From contig NC_133326.1 of assembly GCF_042186555.1 (NCBI RefSeq), forward strand, positions 100,317,452 to 100,381,451: a stretch of DNA of 64,000 nt, read 5' to 3'. Numbering within the stretch: the first letter of the stretch is position 1; the number at the start of each line of letters is the position of its first letter. Positions 35,461-48,939 of the stretch are shown one piece after another. A model generated the notes under the pieces. The model saw nothing but the letters and a program-made list of their open reading frames with translations, did not search any database and had not been told where the DNA came from. This DNA comes from Aquarana catesbeiana (lineage: Eukaryota > Chordata > Amphibia > Anura > Ranidae). The position numbers and the translations under genes are program-made.

Positions 35461-35901
35461 TTAAAGTGGTTGTAAACTCAAAAAAAAAAAACAACCTGCA
35501 AGAAAAAAGGAATAATGAGCTAGTATGCATCGCATACTAGCTCATCATGAAATACTTACCTTAGATCGAAGTTGTTGCAGTGGTCCCCGTACACCGCTGT
35601 GATCTGGCAACATGTCTCCTGGAGTTATCTCTGGGTTCACAGGCTCCAGGGCTGTGATTGGCCGGACCCGCAATGACGCCATGCGTGCAGGAGCTGCCGG
35701 TAACAGCACAGCTACTGAATAAACGGCATGAGCGAGCTGTTTCTTCAGTGCGCTTGTGCCGATGACATCGGCACATGTGGATACAGTGAATATCTCCTAA
35801 ACATTGCAAGTTTAGGAGATTTTCACGTTACCTACAGGTAAGCCTTATTATAGGCTTACCTGTAGGAAAAAGTGGTAGTACAGGGATTACAACCACTTTA
35901 A
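35461..35901. repeat. Twin-hairpin element, copy 3 (most complete)
   Basis: TTAAAGTGGTTGTAAACTC at the left is mirrored by GATTACAACCACTTTAA, bounded by TTAA. An inner hairpin ATGAGCTAGTATGC / GCATACTAGCTCAT is near the left. At the right are ATATCTCCTAAAC..GTTTAGGAGAT (35788-35824) and CCTACAGGTAAGCC..GGCTTACCTGTAGG (35831-35866). It lies in the probable klf13 3' UTR. Confidence 0.82.
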
Positions 35902-38900
35902 TTTGATCAGTAAAAACTAAAAATCGTGGTGTTCGGGGTTATAGTGAATATTAGGGTCACTAGTGCTACAGTAGCAAAATAATTGCATAAAGTGATCAGT
36001 AAATATATTTATGAACCAATTCAATCTAAGATTCAACCGCTGCCAATGACACAAGATTTTTCTGTGCAAAGTGCAGTGATATTTGGTAATTTTGTCGTAA
36101 AACAACTCGGCTGTCCTGTTTATAGGACCTATTCGATTTCCATCACTGCAGGTTCAGAACAGGAAAACAGATGTTAGTACCACAAGAACCATTTGAACAC
36201 TTTAAGTGTTTACTTTCCAGCATATGAAGGGCCATGCTTTGGGGGTGATTCTTCATTACCTTAATATGTGCCCCAGAAACAGTCCTTTTCCTTCATTCTC
36301 CAATTTAGTGCAGTTAACTAGATTACCTGTTACATAAGCTGTTGTAATAAAGATTGTGCAATGCTAGGGTTGTTAATGACTATCTATCACAGATGCCAAG
36401 ATTTGTGTAGTTAGCTAGACTAACTGCAAATGGTCATATGGTTGACAATTCTTGATCAGCAGGAGATTATGCTGTAAGGACCTAATCTGCCTGTTGGGTG
36501 CACCATTGCACAGTATGTTGTCAGAAGACCCTAGAGCAAAGAACCTATCTATATCTTTATTGCTTTGTTAGGACTGTTTTTCAGAGTGGACAATATATTA
36601 TTTTTATCTGGTAATAATAATAAAAAAAAAACAACTAGAGCATTTTCAGAGAGCTATTTTACATAGTAACAGTAAATATCGAATACTCGGGCATTGATAC
36701 ATTGCATTCCATAGAGTTTCTTTTTTGGGCATTTTGGTTCCATTTTTATTTATCTAGACGTTTTGGTGCAATTTCACTTTTAAATTTCTCTTTATGTTAT
36801 GCAGATTGTTTTATTATTATAAAATTTGTTGCTGTTTTTTTATGCTATTGAATATGTTTTAAATTAATTTTGTTTCCTTTTTTATTATTCTTATTTTTCA
36901 GCAGTATTCTCCTGCTTAAGGTTTCAGTTTGTTTTGTCTCTTTAAAAAAAAGGGAACTTGTTATATTAGTGAAAAGCAATGAACCATGTTAGTCACTAAT
37001 AAGTGTAACTAACTATAACATTCCAGCAGACAGGGAATATTAAATGCATAAATATATGTATGCATTTTGTGTATTTTTAAGTAGATTTTTTTTTTAACGA
37101 AAATTTTGGATTAGTTACGCATTGATGCAGCATGTGTAGCATTTTATGAGTTATATTGGTTAATTTTTTAACTAATTTTGTTTGGGGTTGTTTTACAATA
37201 CTGTATATATTACAATTCATTCCTTTCTTTTTACTGAAGCTGCCAGTAGCTGTTCCACAAGACTTGTATTTTTACATTGTATACATTCGTAAGGGGGAAA
37301 AAAAGGTTGTTGCAATAGGCACAGTGATTAGAGCAGTTTATGTGAAATGTATAGAGGATTTTATCAAATATATATCCATTTGTTCATGCAGATGTCAAGA
37401 AATAAATAGTTCTATATTATAGGCAAAATATAGGGTACATCTATCCTTTAACAGTAGGATGCCAGCTTAGATATTTAAACATGTCTAGACAGTCACACCC
37501 AAAGCACAGTACATATACTGTATGTCACATTTATTAGATGCATTCACTATAATAAACCCTGTCAGATGTTATCTTTGGCATAGCCAATATTGTCCATATC
37601 CATTTACTTATCAGATTCCTGACACATTGATTCCAGCACTGCTAAGTAAACCAAGACATCCTACTGTTCTTATCTGTTAATCCAAAAAATATATGAAATG
37701 ATGAACATTTAAAACTCAAGATATGGCTAAAAGGCATTTTAACATGGGCAGATTAGTAAGTAGGATCAACTAGGTCACTGTCCCATTATGCAACAGAAAA
37801 TACACAGAATAAGTAACCAGATATACAAAGACAGAGACAGAATTAACCTGGTTTAAGCACTTTGAATCACATACAAAATGAATAAAAACCTACTATATCT
37901 ATTGATTATTTAACGATCGTACAGCAAGTCAACATATGCAAATTAACAGGTTGCATCCTATCACAGACTTATTCCCCACCTCTCTTCCATATTGTAGAAT
38001 TGCTCCCCTCAACTCATAATGCCATGGATATCCTTACCATTGACCACATGAGATCACGTTGAGAGCATCAAGAATTTAAGTGTAGATCAATGGATATCCA
38101 TGAATATCTTTTAACCTTAACTTCCACCTAAACTGTTTTCCTTTAGATCTGGGCTAGCAGGTACAATTTGTCTTAAAGCTGGTCTGTTTATTTTAATATG
38201 CAATAATATCTGAATTAATTGCATCCCCTCATTTACATAAAGACAGAAAAGATTGGAAAGACCAATATCGTGAAAGAAGGAAAAGCTTGAAATTGTTATT
38301 GCCTCTTCTCAAAATATTACTTTAATAAGAAACCATAAAATGTTCACATTTTATGGCTCATAAATTACTTTGTTAGTTAATAGACTACCTAAATTAACAA
38401 TAAGAGTCAAGAAAATGAGGGGCTATTGCAGCATTGTTAAGGTGTCCGTAAATAATACTGGTCCATCGAAAAGCTAGAAAAAAAAAGTGCCCGTATTTAC
38501 CTGTAGTTCAAGTCAAATTCCAGCTATTGTTTTTGTATTACAGGTTAAAAATGTGAGCAAGCATTGTTACTGAAAACAAAGATACTTTTTTATCTCTATA
38601 TATTCTTAGACTAATCTGCCATTAATAGTCTAGTCAACATTTGTGGGTATATTTGTGGTTCACATTAATGTTACAACAATACGAATATTACCAATTGTTC
38701 AAATCTTTACTAAAGTCTAAAAGAACATAAAGATGTGCTTTTAAGCCAAAAAAAAAACTCTTTAATTGATCTTCGGAAATCTTTTGTGCTTTCATGTTGC
38801 AAGAAATTCTCAGAACGTGTTTTTGCTTGCACAAATGACAAATCCATAAAAATCACACTTCTTTATGTGATATTTTCATGTCACTTTGTATCTTTAACTC

Positions 38901-39190
38901 CTTTGGTACTAACTTAACTACAAAACCAGCATAAAAGCTGGTAATTATATTTTCTCATTAATCAGATTTCCTCTATGCAGATCCAGCTCTTCAAACTCTA
39001 AATTCTTATTATTGTGTTGTTGGGTGGCTGGTAATGAATGAAGAGAGGCAACACAGAAATCAGGGCTGTATAAATAAGGCAACCCATGTATTACTTTGTA
39101 CTCAAAATCAAGAAACCAAACTGAGTATCAGTTGCAACATTCAAGCAGATGTGTGTTTTAGCTTCCAAGCTTTAGCAACCACACGCAAGT
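35902..39190. other. Repeat-poor AT-rich stretch
   Basis: About 3.3 kb without any recognised transposon, unusual for this window. It spans the candidate 3' UTR end near 37.4 kb. No coding signal on either strand. Confidence 0.45.
37401..37406 (+). terminator. Candidate klf13 polyadenylation signal (AATAAA)
   Basis: AATAAA lies in a repeat-free AT-rich stretch about 7.2 kb after the stop, a distance like that of mammalian KLF13 3' UTRs. A second AATAAA is at 37551, and an early one is at 30752. Choosing 37401 is inference from distance and context only. Confidence 0.3.
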
Positions 39191-39470
39191 GTTGAGCTAG
39201 CCATAGATGGTGTGATTAACGCCATAGATGGTTGCAAGAAAGAAAATCGCTTGATTCCACCATCCACATTGACTGTGAAGTTCCTCCCGTGAAGCTGTTG
39301 TGCTCTCCCGGTGGGCCCCCCCAAACAGTGATTATATGTGATGTTTATCACATGAAAATCCGACATGCTTCTTGTACCCAAGTTGATCGACTTGCATACA
39401 ACCTGCCCATGGATGTCCAGGGTTCCCTGCTGAACCGGCTGAAATTCGAACCATCTATGGCCGGCTTTAG
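39191..39470. repeat. GCTAGCCATAGATGG-ended miniature element
   Basis: GAGCTAGCCATAGATGG at the left pairs with CCATCTATGGCCGGCTTTAG at the right. A second GCCATAGATGG lies at 39219. Inside is AGTTGATCGACTTG, as in other GGCCATA family members. The 121-codon frame over it is repeat-derived. Confidence 0.65.
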
Positions 39471-41992
39471 GAGTGCTCTGTTATTTTTTACAATTACCTG
39501 TAGTGGTTTTCCACCATGCTGGGAAATCTGTTTGACCAATCGGTCTTTCTCTTTTCTCCACAGAAATTCAAAAACGACACAAAGGTATACTTACTAAACA
39601 TTTACATTTTTCTCCTATTTTCCCACCTATGTGAATTAACTAACATTACAATTTCATGTGTCTAGAGAAATAGTACCAGGCTTCTATTAAACAGCCACAT
39701 GGAACAAAAAGTTCTACAGCCTTCTGGTTAAATCACTCAGAAAATTCAGAAAACAGCAAGCAAGTAGTAATATCTAAAGTAAAATGATCTAGAATCTCAC
39801 ATGGACTTAGTATAGTGGTATTTTTCTGAGGGCTGATTCACACTTTAGCATTTTGTTGCAGTGCGTTAACATGCTTTATTGTGCATTGTATTAAGATACC
39901 CTATTCATTATGATTGAGGCCTCCAAGGCACCACAAAGGATCAAAAACACATATGGCTCTTTTAGCAATGCAGTGTACCACAATGCAAGGTATGTGTGGT
40001 GCATTGTGCATTGCATTCTACTGTACAGGGTCTTGAGGTACCATTCACAATGAATGGCACCACATATAGAGCATGTGTGTTGTCACATTGCGCAACTGAT
40101 AATGGTTTCTGAGGGTTATTTATGAACCAAAGATGCACAGCACGTTTTTGTTTCCAGAAATTTCATAATATGTATACACATGCAAATGATTATTATATCC
40201 TATTCATTTATTGTTTCATTCCATGCTGCAAGGTTGAAAGAAATATTGTGATTGGTTGCTGATTACAATAATCTTTTTTTTTTTATTTCAGACACTTTCA
40301 ATAGGGCTGTTTTAGGGATCCTTTTCCATGAAACTGTGCAATTTGATATAGGGCTGTAGCTTCCAGAGGCTATGAATTTGTGGAAAGTGTATGCCTAAGT
40401 TGTAACCGAAAATGTAATTGGTTTGTAATTATTATAGTTAGCAGAAGATGTTCAGTTCACTTACCTATTAGCCTGAATTTTTTTAAATCACAAATATTTT
40501 AGTTGAAGAAATACCCAGATATACATTTATAGTATCTACAGGTTGTTCGCAAATAGGCTAACAATATAGGGCCTGGTTATAAAGATTAGCAAACTGATTG
40601 CTTTTCCTTTTGCCACAGCTGCCACTTTTGTTTGACATTTCTTTAACAATTTTTAATAATTATAATTCAAAAAGAAATGTGTTATTAATTTAACAATTAA
40701 ACTGAAAAAAACAAAACTGGGACAAGAGCGAAGTTGTTGCCCTTAATGATGAATCTTTTTCATTCTTTGGGAAAATAAAACAGTCACTATGGGCAACTCA
40801 ACTGCTTTTGCTCACATTTTATTTTCTATATTTGTTTTATAAAAAGCCGTAGTGAACAGATTGGCAAAATCAAGAATAAAGAATTAAATTAATTACATTT
40901 TAATCGTTTTTAACATTTAATTTTGAAAGGATTGTCATTTTCCAAACAAAAATCAGATTCATTGTTAGAAATTCATTCGTTTGAGAAAAATTTTTCAATT
41001 CTCTTCCTTCAAATTTTCTCATCACTACAGTTGAACATTGATTTGACCCCACTAATGATTAGTAAATCAAACGAATGTCCCTGAAACTAAAAGTTTTCTA
41101 AATAAATTTGTCTAGTAAAAGTATAGTTGTAACTCTCCAGAAAGAATATGTCTTACACTGTAATCAACTGGCCCATACATTCCTCCCTAAACAATGCCCC
41201 TCTTTAAAATGTTCGTTATTATGTTGTGCTGCAAAACATAATATCTGTTTGTCTTTGACTACAAAATAAAAACATTTCAATCTACCTAGTTCCACAAGAG
41301 GGCCAAAACCTAAGGATCTTCTACATGGCACGGTTTGATGCACTAGAAGAATTATGCTGTCTGGGTACATAATCCCAATAGTAAGTAAATATGAGGATGT
41401 GGCATATAATACATGAATAGATTTCTCATAAATTTTCATGGCATTTAAAAAATTTGCCTGCCTGTGTTCCAAACACAGAACCTTCTCCTACTTTTTTTTA
41501 GGTGATTATTTTTTTATTTTGTTGCAGCATTAACTGACTTCTATTAAATAGCAGTGGTGCCTACAAATTCAGAACCCATTGCATGAATTTTGAGGGACAA
41601 TTAGTCCCTTTTTTTTCTGTATGTAATGCTCAGAAGCTGGTTTTGTCCTCAAGGACCTTGCTGCCTGAGAAATAGTCTCAGGTGGGCCCTGATGTCACAG
41701 TAGCTGCCATCTGACTTGTGCCTACCTAGCTGTATAATTAGATTGGTTACCAATCAATGAATTGGTTGACCCCTTACAGGAAAGAAAACCAACCAAAAAA
41801 CTGAGAAGCTCCTTTGAGTGGGTCACTATGAAAGTAAAGGCAGTTGGTGCTTCATTTCATTCCTAACAAAGCTGTTTACCTGGAGAACATCCTTAGCTGG
41901 CTGGAGATACTTCTATCTTGGTATATTATCTTTGATAATAAAAATACTTTATTACCTGCTTGATAAGCATTGAGTAGTTAACCTAAAGCCTG
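39471..41992. other. Intergenic sequence, mostly unique
   Basis: 39835-40110 has repeated ATTGTGCATTG, CAATGCA and GCACCACA words, and the phrase GGGCTGATTCACAC like the left end of a GTGTGAA-type repeat. Nothing else recognised. No exon supported. Confidence 0.35.
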
Positions 41993-42353
41993 GTACACAC
42001 TGAGTTTTTTTTCCATTCAACCCAGCAGGTTGAAAAAAATAAACTGTCAGCTCAGGATGAAGCCGCTGTACTAACGATCCAATGTTTCTACAGCGATTTC
42101 TCCCGCTGAGCTGTTGTGTTCTGATAGAGGGGCGGCCCCCCCACCAGAACACTCCGGTCAGCGCTCTCAGCCAATGATTGAGAGTGCTGTTTGTTGGTCG
42201 GCTGCTGGCTTTCCAGCATGCTCTTCCCACAGAAGCCGACCTAATGGCCGTCTTCTGTCAGACCGGCTGGCATACACATGGGGCAAATGTCGGCCGTTTT
42301 TTATTAAACTGGTTGACGTCGTCCGGCATTCAGCCCATTTGTATGGGGCTTTA
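41993..42353. repeat. CAACCCAxxxxGTTGAAC family element, copy 3
   Basis: It runs from CTAAAGCCTGGTACACACTG to TTTGTATGGGGCTTTA. It is near-collinear with 31889-32257 (TCAACCCAGCAGGTTGAA, GAGCTGTTGTGTTCTGATAG, CGGCTGCTGG, GGGGCAAATGTCGG). Confidence 0.78.
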
Positions 42354-44442
42354 TTACACTAAAAATTCCTGCAAAATAGAAGAAACAGGACTATGTTTAA
42401 CTAGGCCATGACAGTACCTTTATAGTATAAAATTCTACTACTGGGGCCACATTTTGCATATTACAAAAGACCTTTTGTGCCTTGCATGTTAAAAGTGTGA
42501 CCAGTTTGGTTTTGGATATACAGTAATTGTTTGCTTTACTAAGTATACAACTGAAGCACAGCATCTTCACAGCTATTCAACAATCTGAAACTGAAATAAG
42601 TCATGCATTCTGATGCATACAATGAACAGTTGAAGGAACAAAGAGTGGGTGTTTGCAGTCATAACTATGTTTTGACTGTGAATATGCTTTCTACCTGTCG
42701 ATATTATATTAATACCCCTAAGTTAACTTCTAAAGGCTTTCCTATAGCTAGTTATATAACACAAGTAGCAGACATTAATATACTGTATTTGCTATTGAAC
42801 TAGAGACTTGAAAGAATAAATGTCTATAATGTTCTTTTGAGAATTCTTCATGGACATCTTCACGGACATGGGTAAAATAGTTCAGTGTCTTAAACCACTG
42901 ACCCACCCACACACACACACAATGCAGTACGGGCATTCATGACCCTTCATATATAAGTATCACTAAATATATAGATATTTATAATAGCATGAAAGTGTCT
43001 AGTCAGCGAGACACCCATAGTACTATGAGCATCTCTACAGATCTCTAAAAGAGACAAGAAGCCACAACATAGCATACCGTGGAAGAATTCCATGAATTTG
43101 AGGGGCATGGCTAAAATTAAAAGCCAGATGCATATGGCATACATAAGCAAATTTACCAAATAAGCAAACTCTTTAATAAGGCAGTGTAACCAGCAGTAAT
43201 GTTACAACACATACCAGCCATTTTCACCTTATATCAGTCAAAACAATTAAGATTATTTGTGACTGGTTCGTTTGGGACCTCCGCCTTGTTTATTAAGCTC
43301 CTAAGAGATGATACTGCCAAAGAAGTCACCAAATATATGATATTTGTCAATACTAGGGAACAAGAAAACCGTCCAGTTTTCCTGCGTTATATTTTTTATC
43401 TAGACTGGTTTCTCAGCTGTGTGGGCATTAATGCTAATAATTAGTTAAAAATACTATATTAATATACAATCTAGGAGAACTGTAAAATAATCACTGTTGC
43501 TAACTTAACTGCATTTGGTGGATGAAAGACATTACTTGATTGGTTGCTGTGGTTGTAGCATAAAAGTCTCATGAAAGTTCATATTAGTGATTGGGCCTTA
43601 ATACTACCATAAAAAAAAGGGTTCAATGTTTTGCCCAGATAGATAAAACTGTAATGTACGCCATAATTCCTCTCAATGAAAACTCCCCTTTTAGCACTGT
43701 GCATCTTGCATGATATGGTTTAAACTTGAATTTTTACATATATCCTTGAATTTCTGCCTTCCAATTAGTTAAGTTTATAATTCTGCCATTTAAAAATGTA
43801 TTTGTAAAGAAAAAAGGTTATCCTAAGTTAGGAGTTTTTTTGTATAGTAATAACTTACAATGTTTTGCATGTATTATTAAATTTTCATATTTTTTATTAA
43901 TTTGATATAAAAAATATACAGGATTTTCACAAATTATACATTTTGTAAACAATTTTATGTGTGGTTTTCATTCTTAGTTTAACTGTTTATCCATTTAATA
44001 AAGCATTCTTTTTTACCCAGTCAGACTAAACGATCACAAATGGTCTTGTTTTTTTTTTCATCCTTTGACATTTGTTTATCATTTTATTCATTTATTATTA
44101 TAAAACATGGCACATAAAAGGCTAATTCCTGCCAAACTGTTCTACCAAAGCTGTACAATACAGACAGCACTATTCCTGATATTTGTTCTATTTGGACAAG
44201 ATGTGTTTGCGGTAGACAAGGCTCCACCTCCCTATGAATGTTTCAATCATTTGTCATATTTATATTCTGAAATCTGATTCAGTTTTGGGTAGAATTAGCC
44301 TTTAATATTCTTCACAAAGTATCCATCCTTATAAAATTTTAGAAATGCCATCTTTTTATTTATAGCATATCCCATAATGTTCTGCAGTGGAGGAGAATAG
44401 AAACTTGTGAGAACATAACTTGGGAGACAAGTAAAGAGCAGG
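42354..44442. other. Repeat-poor intergenic sequence
   Basis: AT-rich, with a CA run at 42904-42920 and an AATAAA at 43997. No exon or transposon termini recognised. Confidence 0.35.
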
Positions 44443-44826
44443 TTAAAGTGACCCTGTCACCAAAAAAAGGTCTTGTAAAGCAAAGTGATAGTTACTGTAC
44501 CTAGTCCAGCACTCATTTAAGGAGTCTTCACTGCTGTGCTGCAGAGCTACCTGAGGAATCTTCAAATCTGACACACTTGTAGGTAGGCATTCCCCATTGT
44601 GCTCTACTGGTGCTGTAGGGGCTGGCGGGATGAACTATGGAGCATGGTGGGGGTCAGAGCCAAAAGTGTGTGTTCAATATGAAGAGTATTCAGGTGATTT
44701 TGCATTGCAGTACGGCTTAGATCCTATGAACAGATCAGGTAGGTATGACCTTGTTTCCATTTCAGGATCTTTAGCTTTTAATCTTTTTTTTTTTTTTTTT
44801 TTTGTTTAGCAACAGGGTCACCTAAA
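44443..44826. repeat. TTAA-type element with AAAGTGACCCTGTCACC end
   Basis: TTAAAGTGACCCTGTCACC at the left is mirrored by CAACAGGGTCACCT at the right; the right TTAA is mutated (CTAAAA). A T18 tract precedes the right end, as in several TTAA-type elements here. Confidence 0.65.
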
Positions 44827-45683
44827 ATAAGTCGTAACATTAGCAAGAAAAAATGTAGTTTTACTATACATTTTCTACCTAGAGTATTAAGAGAACCATT
44901 GACATTCTCTGGGTTCGGTGACTAAAGTTTTGTTTATATATTCAATAATAAATTGAATTTGGTCAACGTATGCATTTAATTTTACAGCAGAAAACCTGTG
45001 ATCACTTTTACTCAGCCATGATCTAAATAAAAGTCCATTTTCATCTTAACTTGATGGAGAGTTTGTAGTAAACATGAGTTTGCTAAGCCAGCGAAAAATG
45101 AAAATGTGTCTTTAATAAAAGCATGGCCTTGAATACATCTGAAAACATATGACTGTGCCTTGCCCTATACTGGCTTGCTAATGTGAAGACTTGCTGCAAG
45201 CAGTCAATTACAATTTAATTACATAAAAATATTTGTACCCATTCTCAGTATATAATACTGATCAATAAAGCATTTTTACTTTAACTTAATAGCCAACATT
45301 TCAAATATCCAAAGGCAGACCTTATACGTAGTACAGACATGTGCCCTTTGGCTTTGGGCCAGTCTTATATATAAATGTAAGCCTTGGCAGACATCCAAAG
45401 TCAAGTTTAGAGTTTTTCAAATATGATAAACACGTGTTGGAATACAAATCAAGCAATAGTATGGTCAGGACCATTTTTGGATTCCGCAAACTAGGTGGTC
45501 ACCTAAAGTGCCAGTAGCTGAAGAGAGGGCACATGGGTGAAATGACAAATAGTAGTCTCAAATTTGGAGGTCATACAATATTCGTAGATATTTATTTGTG
45601 AAATTTCACACTCTGTGCGCTAATTTGACTTAAGTCTGACATTGTTTGAAAAGTGCAGATATGATACCTAAACCTCCACACAG

Positions 45684-45854
45684 TGGGGTTGATTTACTAA
45701 AACTGGAGTGTGCAAAATCTGGTGCAGCTCTGCATAGAAACCAATCCGTTTTTTTGTCAAAGCATAATTGAACAAACTGAAGTTAGAAGCTGGTTGGCTG
45801 CCATGCACAGCTGCACCAGATTTTGCACACTCCAGTTTTAGTAAATCAACCCCA
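45684..45854. repeat. Foldback miniature element with 45-bp perfect ends
   Basis: TGGGGTTGATTTACTAAAAC and GGTGCAGCT in the left arm are mirrored base for base at the right (AGCTGCACC..GTTTTAGTAAATCAACCCCA). The family is that of 339-586. The near-perfect arms suggest a recent insertion. Confidence 0.85.
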
Positions 45855-46940
45855 TAGTGATTACTTGTATGGGAGGAAGTCTGCAGTACAAAGTAGCTGA
45901 ATACACTAAAAAGGAAGGATGGTCTATGGATGAGGGATGAACAACAGACACAAAGTAGAGCGGATTAGTCATTAACATACAGTGTACGAACATTTGGCAA
46001 ACAATTTAGCATATTGACTCACCCTACCCTTTGCAGTATAGTATTGCGGACACATGATATTTGGGATATGATAGAAGAACATATAGGAGGTCAGAAAATA
46101 TGGGTATAGGAGAGTGATATATGAGTGTCTTTGATGCTATTAGAAGGATGTGAAGGACTGAAGGGATCTATGTGAGAGGGGTAGACATATAGTATATGAG
46201 AGCCACTGCACTAAAAGATATTACTGGTGGTGATTATGTCATTGTTTGGCAGTGGTATAAGGAGGCAGTTCAAAAGAAGTGTCTGGCCTACGGCATCAAA
46301 TTGTTCAGAAATTGCTCTAGCAGAGAGACCTGTGCCCCCACATGACATTTAAAGGGTAAGTTTAACTTTCCTCAAACATTTAATGTTCGTTCCCTTTAGC
46401 CTCTGTAGAAGCAACTTAATTAAAGAAACCAGCAGTAATCTGCAGTACAAAGGCATTTCCCATCTTGCCAGCCCAGGGCTGCTGCAGAGTTTAACAGCTT
46501 TCCTAGGTTTTATTGGAATCAAATATAATATAATAAATATTCACCAATATGAAAACAGGGTCTTGACAGACTAGCCATTATTCCTTATGAGTCAGACACA
46601 TGATCAGCCTGTCCACCATAGAGTATGCACCCAATTCTAAGGAAACCTATATGCACTGGATAGGGTTGGTAACTACTGATCTAATCTCAGGCAATGACAA
46701 TCACCAACATTATATTGTGTTTTTGCTGCAAAGGCCATGGGAAACGGGAAAAATGAGTTCTGGCTCCTAATATATTTCTCTTCAATGTAAAAGATGATGT
46801 AGCAATATTATACAGATGAGTTAACATGAGAAAATGGCCCCTAAATTAGATCCGATTGATGGCTTTAATAATATCATGAACTCCTCTAATTTCACAAATT
46901 AGAAGCGGTAAACTAGTATGATATCCAGTTCAGTAATGAG

Positions 46941-46970
46941 TATATATATATATAATGTATGTGTGTGTGT

Positions 46971-47013
<43 letters not shown>
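46941..47013. repeat. TA/GT microsatellite
   Basis: (TA)n, (GT)n with TATG interruptions, then (TA)n; 73 bp. Confidence 0.95.
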
Positions 47014-47014
<1 letters not shown>

Positions 47015-47580
47015 GCACACATATGTCATATTAGATACAACCTCCTCACAAAAATAAATTAACTTTTTTGTTAGTATGAATAACATTGATTCTAACAGGT
47101 ACTGAAATATAGTACTATCTTACTGCAGCATTGTGGGATTCTATAAATACAATGCACAATAATGTCACTGGTTTGTACATGTCAATGTTCTGCACCTAAT
47201 TCATTCAGCAATCATTCAATTTAATTTCTCCACATTTTAATCATACAGTGATATCATTTCTAAACTGTCATGTACGTTTTATGGAATATATGTTTTATGC
47301 GTTTGAAATCAGTTGAGTATTATTGATAGTGGTAATTAAGCCAACTTCCCTGGTTATTATCTAGGATATGCATGAAAGTTTGTACCACCCGAAGCTGATA
47401 TTTCACTTGTGGTTGGATTCTGATTGGTCTAAATTACACCTAGGGCTTCACGGCAGTATCTGGCAATTCCCATACTCTACTTCTATGGAGTATTGGTTAT
47501 TTCCCCTTATCTGCTATTGAGACTATTGTTTTGTTTTGCATTCTGCTTGCACCGTAATACAACACAGATAAAATTTGAAC

Positions 47581-48027
47581 TTAAGTCTCATACACACAAT
47601 GAGATTGTTGGGCAACCGAGCATCTGATTTTTGTCCAAAGGGCGTGTGGCAGGAACTTGTCTTGCATACTAACGGTACACAATTGTCGGCCAACAAACAC
47701 AAACATAGTGACATAATACGAGGAATTTCAGCTCTTGAGCGCCACCCTTTGGGCCCTTTCTGCTAATTTCGTGTTTGGTGAGCATTTATTCCGAGCATGC
47801 GTGTTTGTACTTTCGACTTTTGTTTGACGGACTTGTGTACTGACCATCAGACAATCTGACAATAGACCGTTGTCTGCAGAAAATTTACTAGCATGTCATC
47901 CAACATTTGTTGGCAGAAAGTTGGACAACAGTTGTCAAAAGGAGCGTACTAACGGTCAGATTTTAGGCCAATAGTCTATCAACAGACAATCCCCTGCCAA
48001 CAATCTGATCGTGTGTACGAGGCTTTA
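47581..48027. repeat. TACACACAAT/GTGTGTACGAGG element
   Basis: TTAAGTCTCATACACACAAT at the left and ATCGTGTGTACGAGGCTTTAG at the right are inverted. Inner words GATTGTTGG / CCAACAATC and GTTGGCAG, TTGTCGGCC are repeated in both orientations. A distinct subfamily of the GTACACACG group. Confidence 0.75.
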
Positions 48028-48235
48028 GAGTGAAACCAGCACATAATAGAAGGAACAGGTGGGTGCAGAAATAATTTCATTTCTAAACAGTCAGAAGGAT
48101 AAAATACCAATAAAGATTATTTTAGGTGGATTTTTTAGCTGGATTTACACCTTTGCATCTTAAGCTTGAAAATGTTTCTGTTAATTGCGTTAAGACACAT
48201 GTCAATGTACATCATGATGCACATCATGCCATGGT

Positions 48236-48560
48236 TAGGGATGCACCAATACTTGTTTTTTAAGAGCAAGTACTGATATATGTGCTCAAGTATTTGCCAG
48301 TACCAATTACCAATACTGTGTGGTGCAGTGTGGTTTAAACCCATGCAAAATGAATAGGCTCAAATGGCACTGCAAAGAATGGCATGTGATTTGAACAGGA
48401 ATGCGGTACGATTTCTGTCCGAATCACATGCAGTTTCCTGCACCTGCACTGTGTGAACCCAGGCTCAAGTCACTACGATAAGCTTGGTTTCACACAGGAG
48501 CCTTGTATAGGAAACCACATGTGATTCAGACAGGAATCACACTGCATTCCTGTTCGAATA
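48236..48560. mobile_element. hAT-type 5' fragment
   Basis: TAGGGATGCACCAATAC, CAAGTACTGATA, GTACCAATTACCAATAC parallel the left end of 14237-15880. Similarity ends where the Tc1 element begins, and the right end was not found downstream. Confidence 0.55.
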
Positions 48561-48939
48561 CAGTGCCTTGAAAAAGTATTCATGCCTCTTGAAATGTTCC
48601 ACATTTTGTCATGTTACAATCAAAATCGTAAATGTGTTTTATTGGGATTTTATGTGATAGACCAACACAAAGTGGCACATAATTGTGAAGTGGAAGAAAA
48701 ATGATAAATGGTTTTCAAAATGTTTTACAAATAAATATCTGAAAAGTATGGCGTGCATTTGTATTCCGCCCCCTTTACTCTGATACCCCTAACTAAAATC
48801 TGGTGGAACTAATTGCCTTCAGAAGTCACCTAATTAGTAAATAGAGTCCACCTGTGCGTAATTTAATCTCAATATAAATACAGCTGTTCTTTGAAGCCCT
48901 CAGAGGTTTGTTAGATAACCTTAGTGAACAAACAGGATC

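Larger units (their letters stand above)
30189..37430 (+). other. klf13: Probable klf13 3' UTR, interrupted by repeats
   Basis: The sequence after the klf13 stop is AT-rich with no supported coding frame. KLF13 mRNAs in other vertebrates have several-kilobase 3' UTRs, so a long UTR is expected. Three inserted repeats (31889-32257, 34276-34655, 35461-35901) would lie inside it. Other motifs are T-rich tracts at 30966-30975 and 31080-31093, a CA-rich stretch at 31140-31195 and GACA repeats at 33878-33902. The exact 3' end is uncertain; an earlier end near AATAAA 30752 is possible. Confidence 0.45.
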
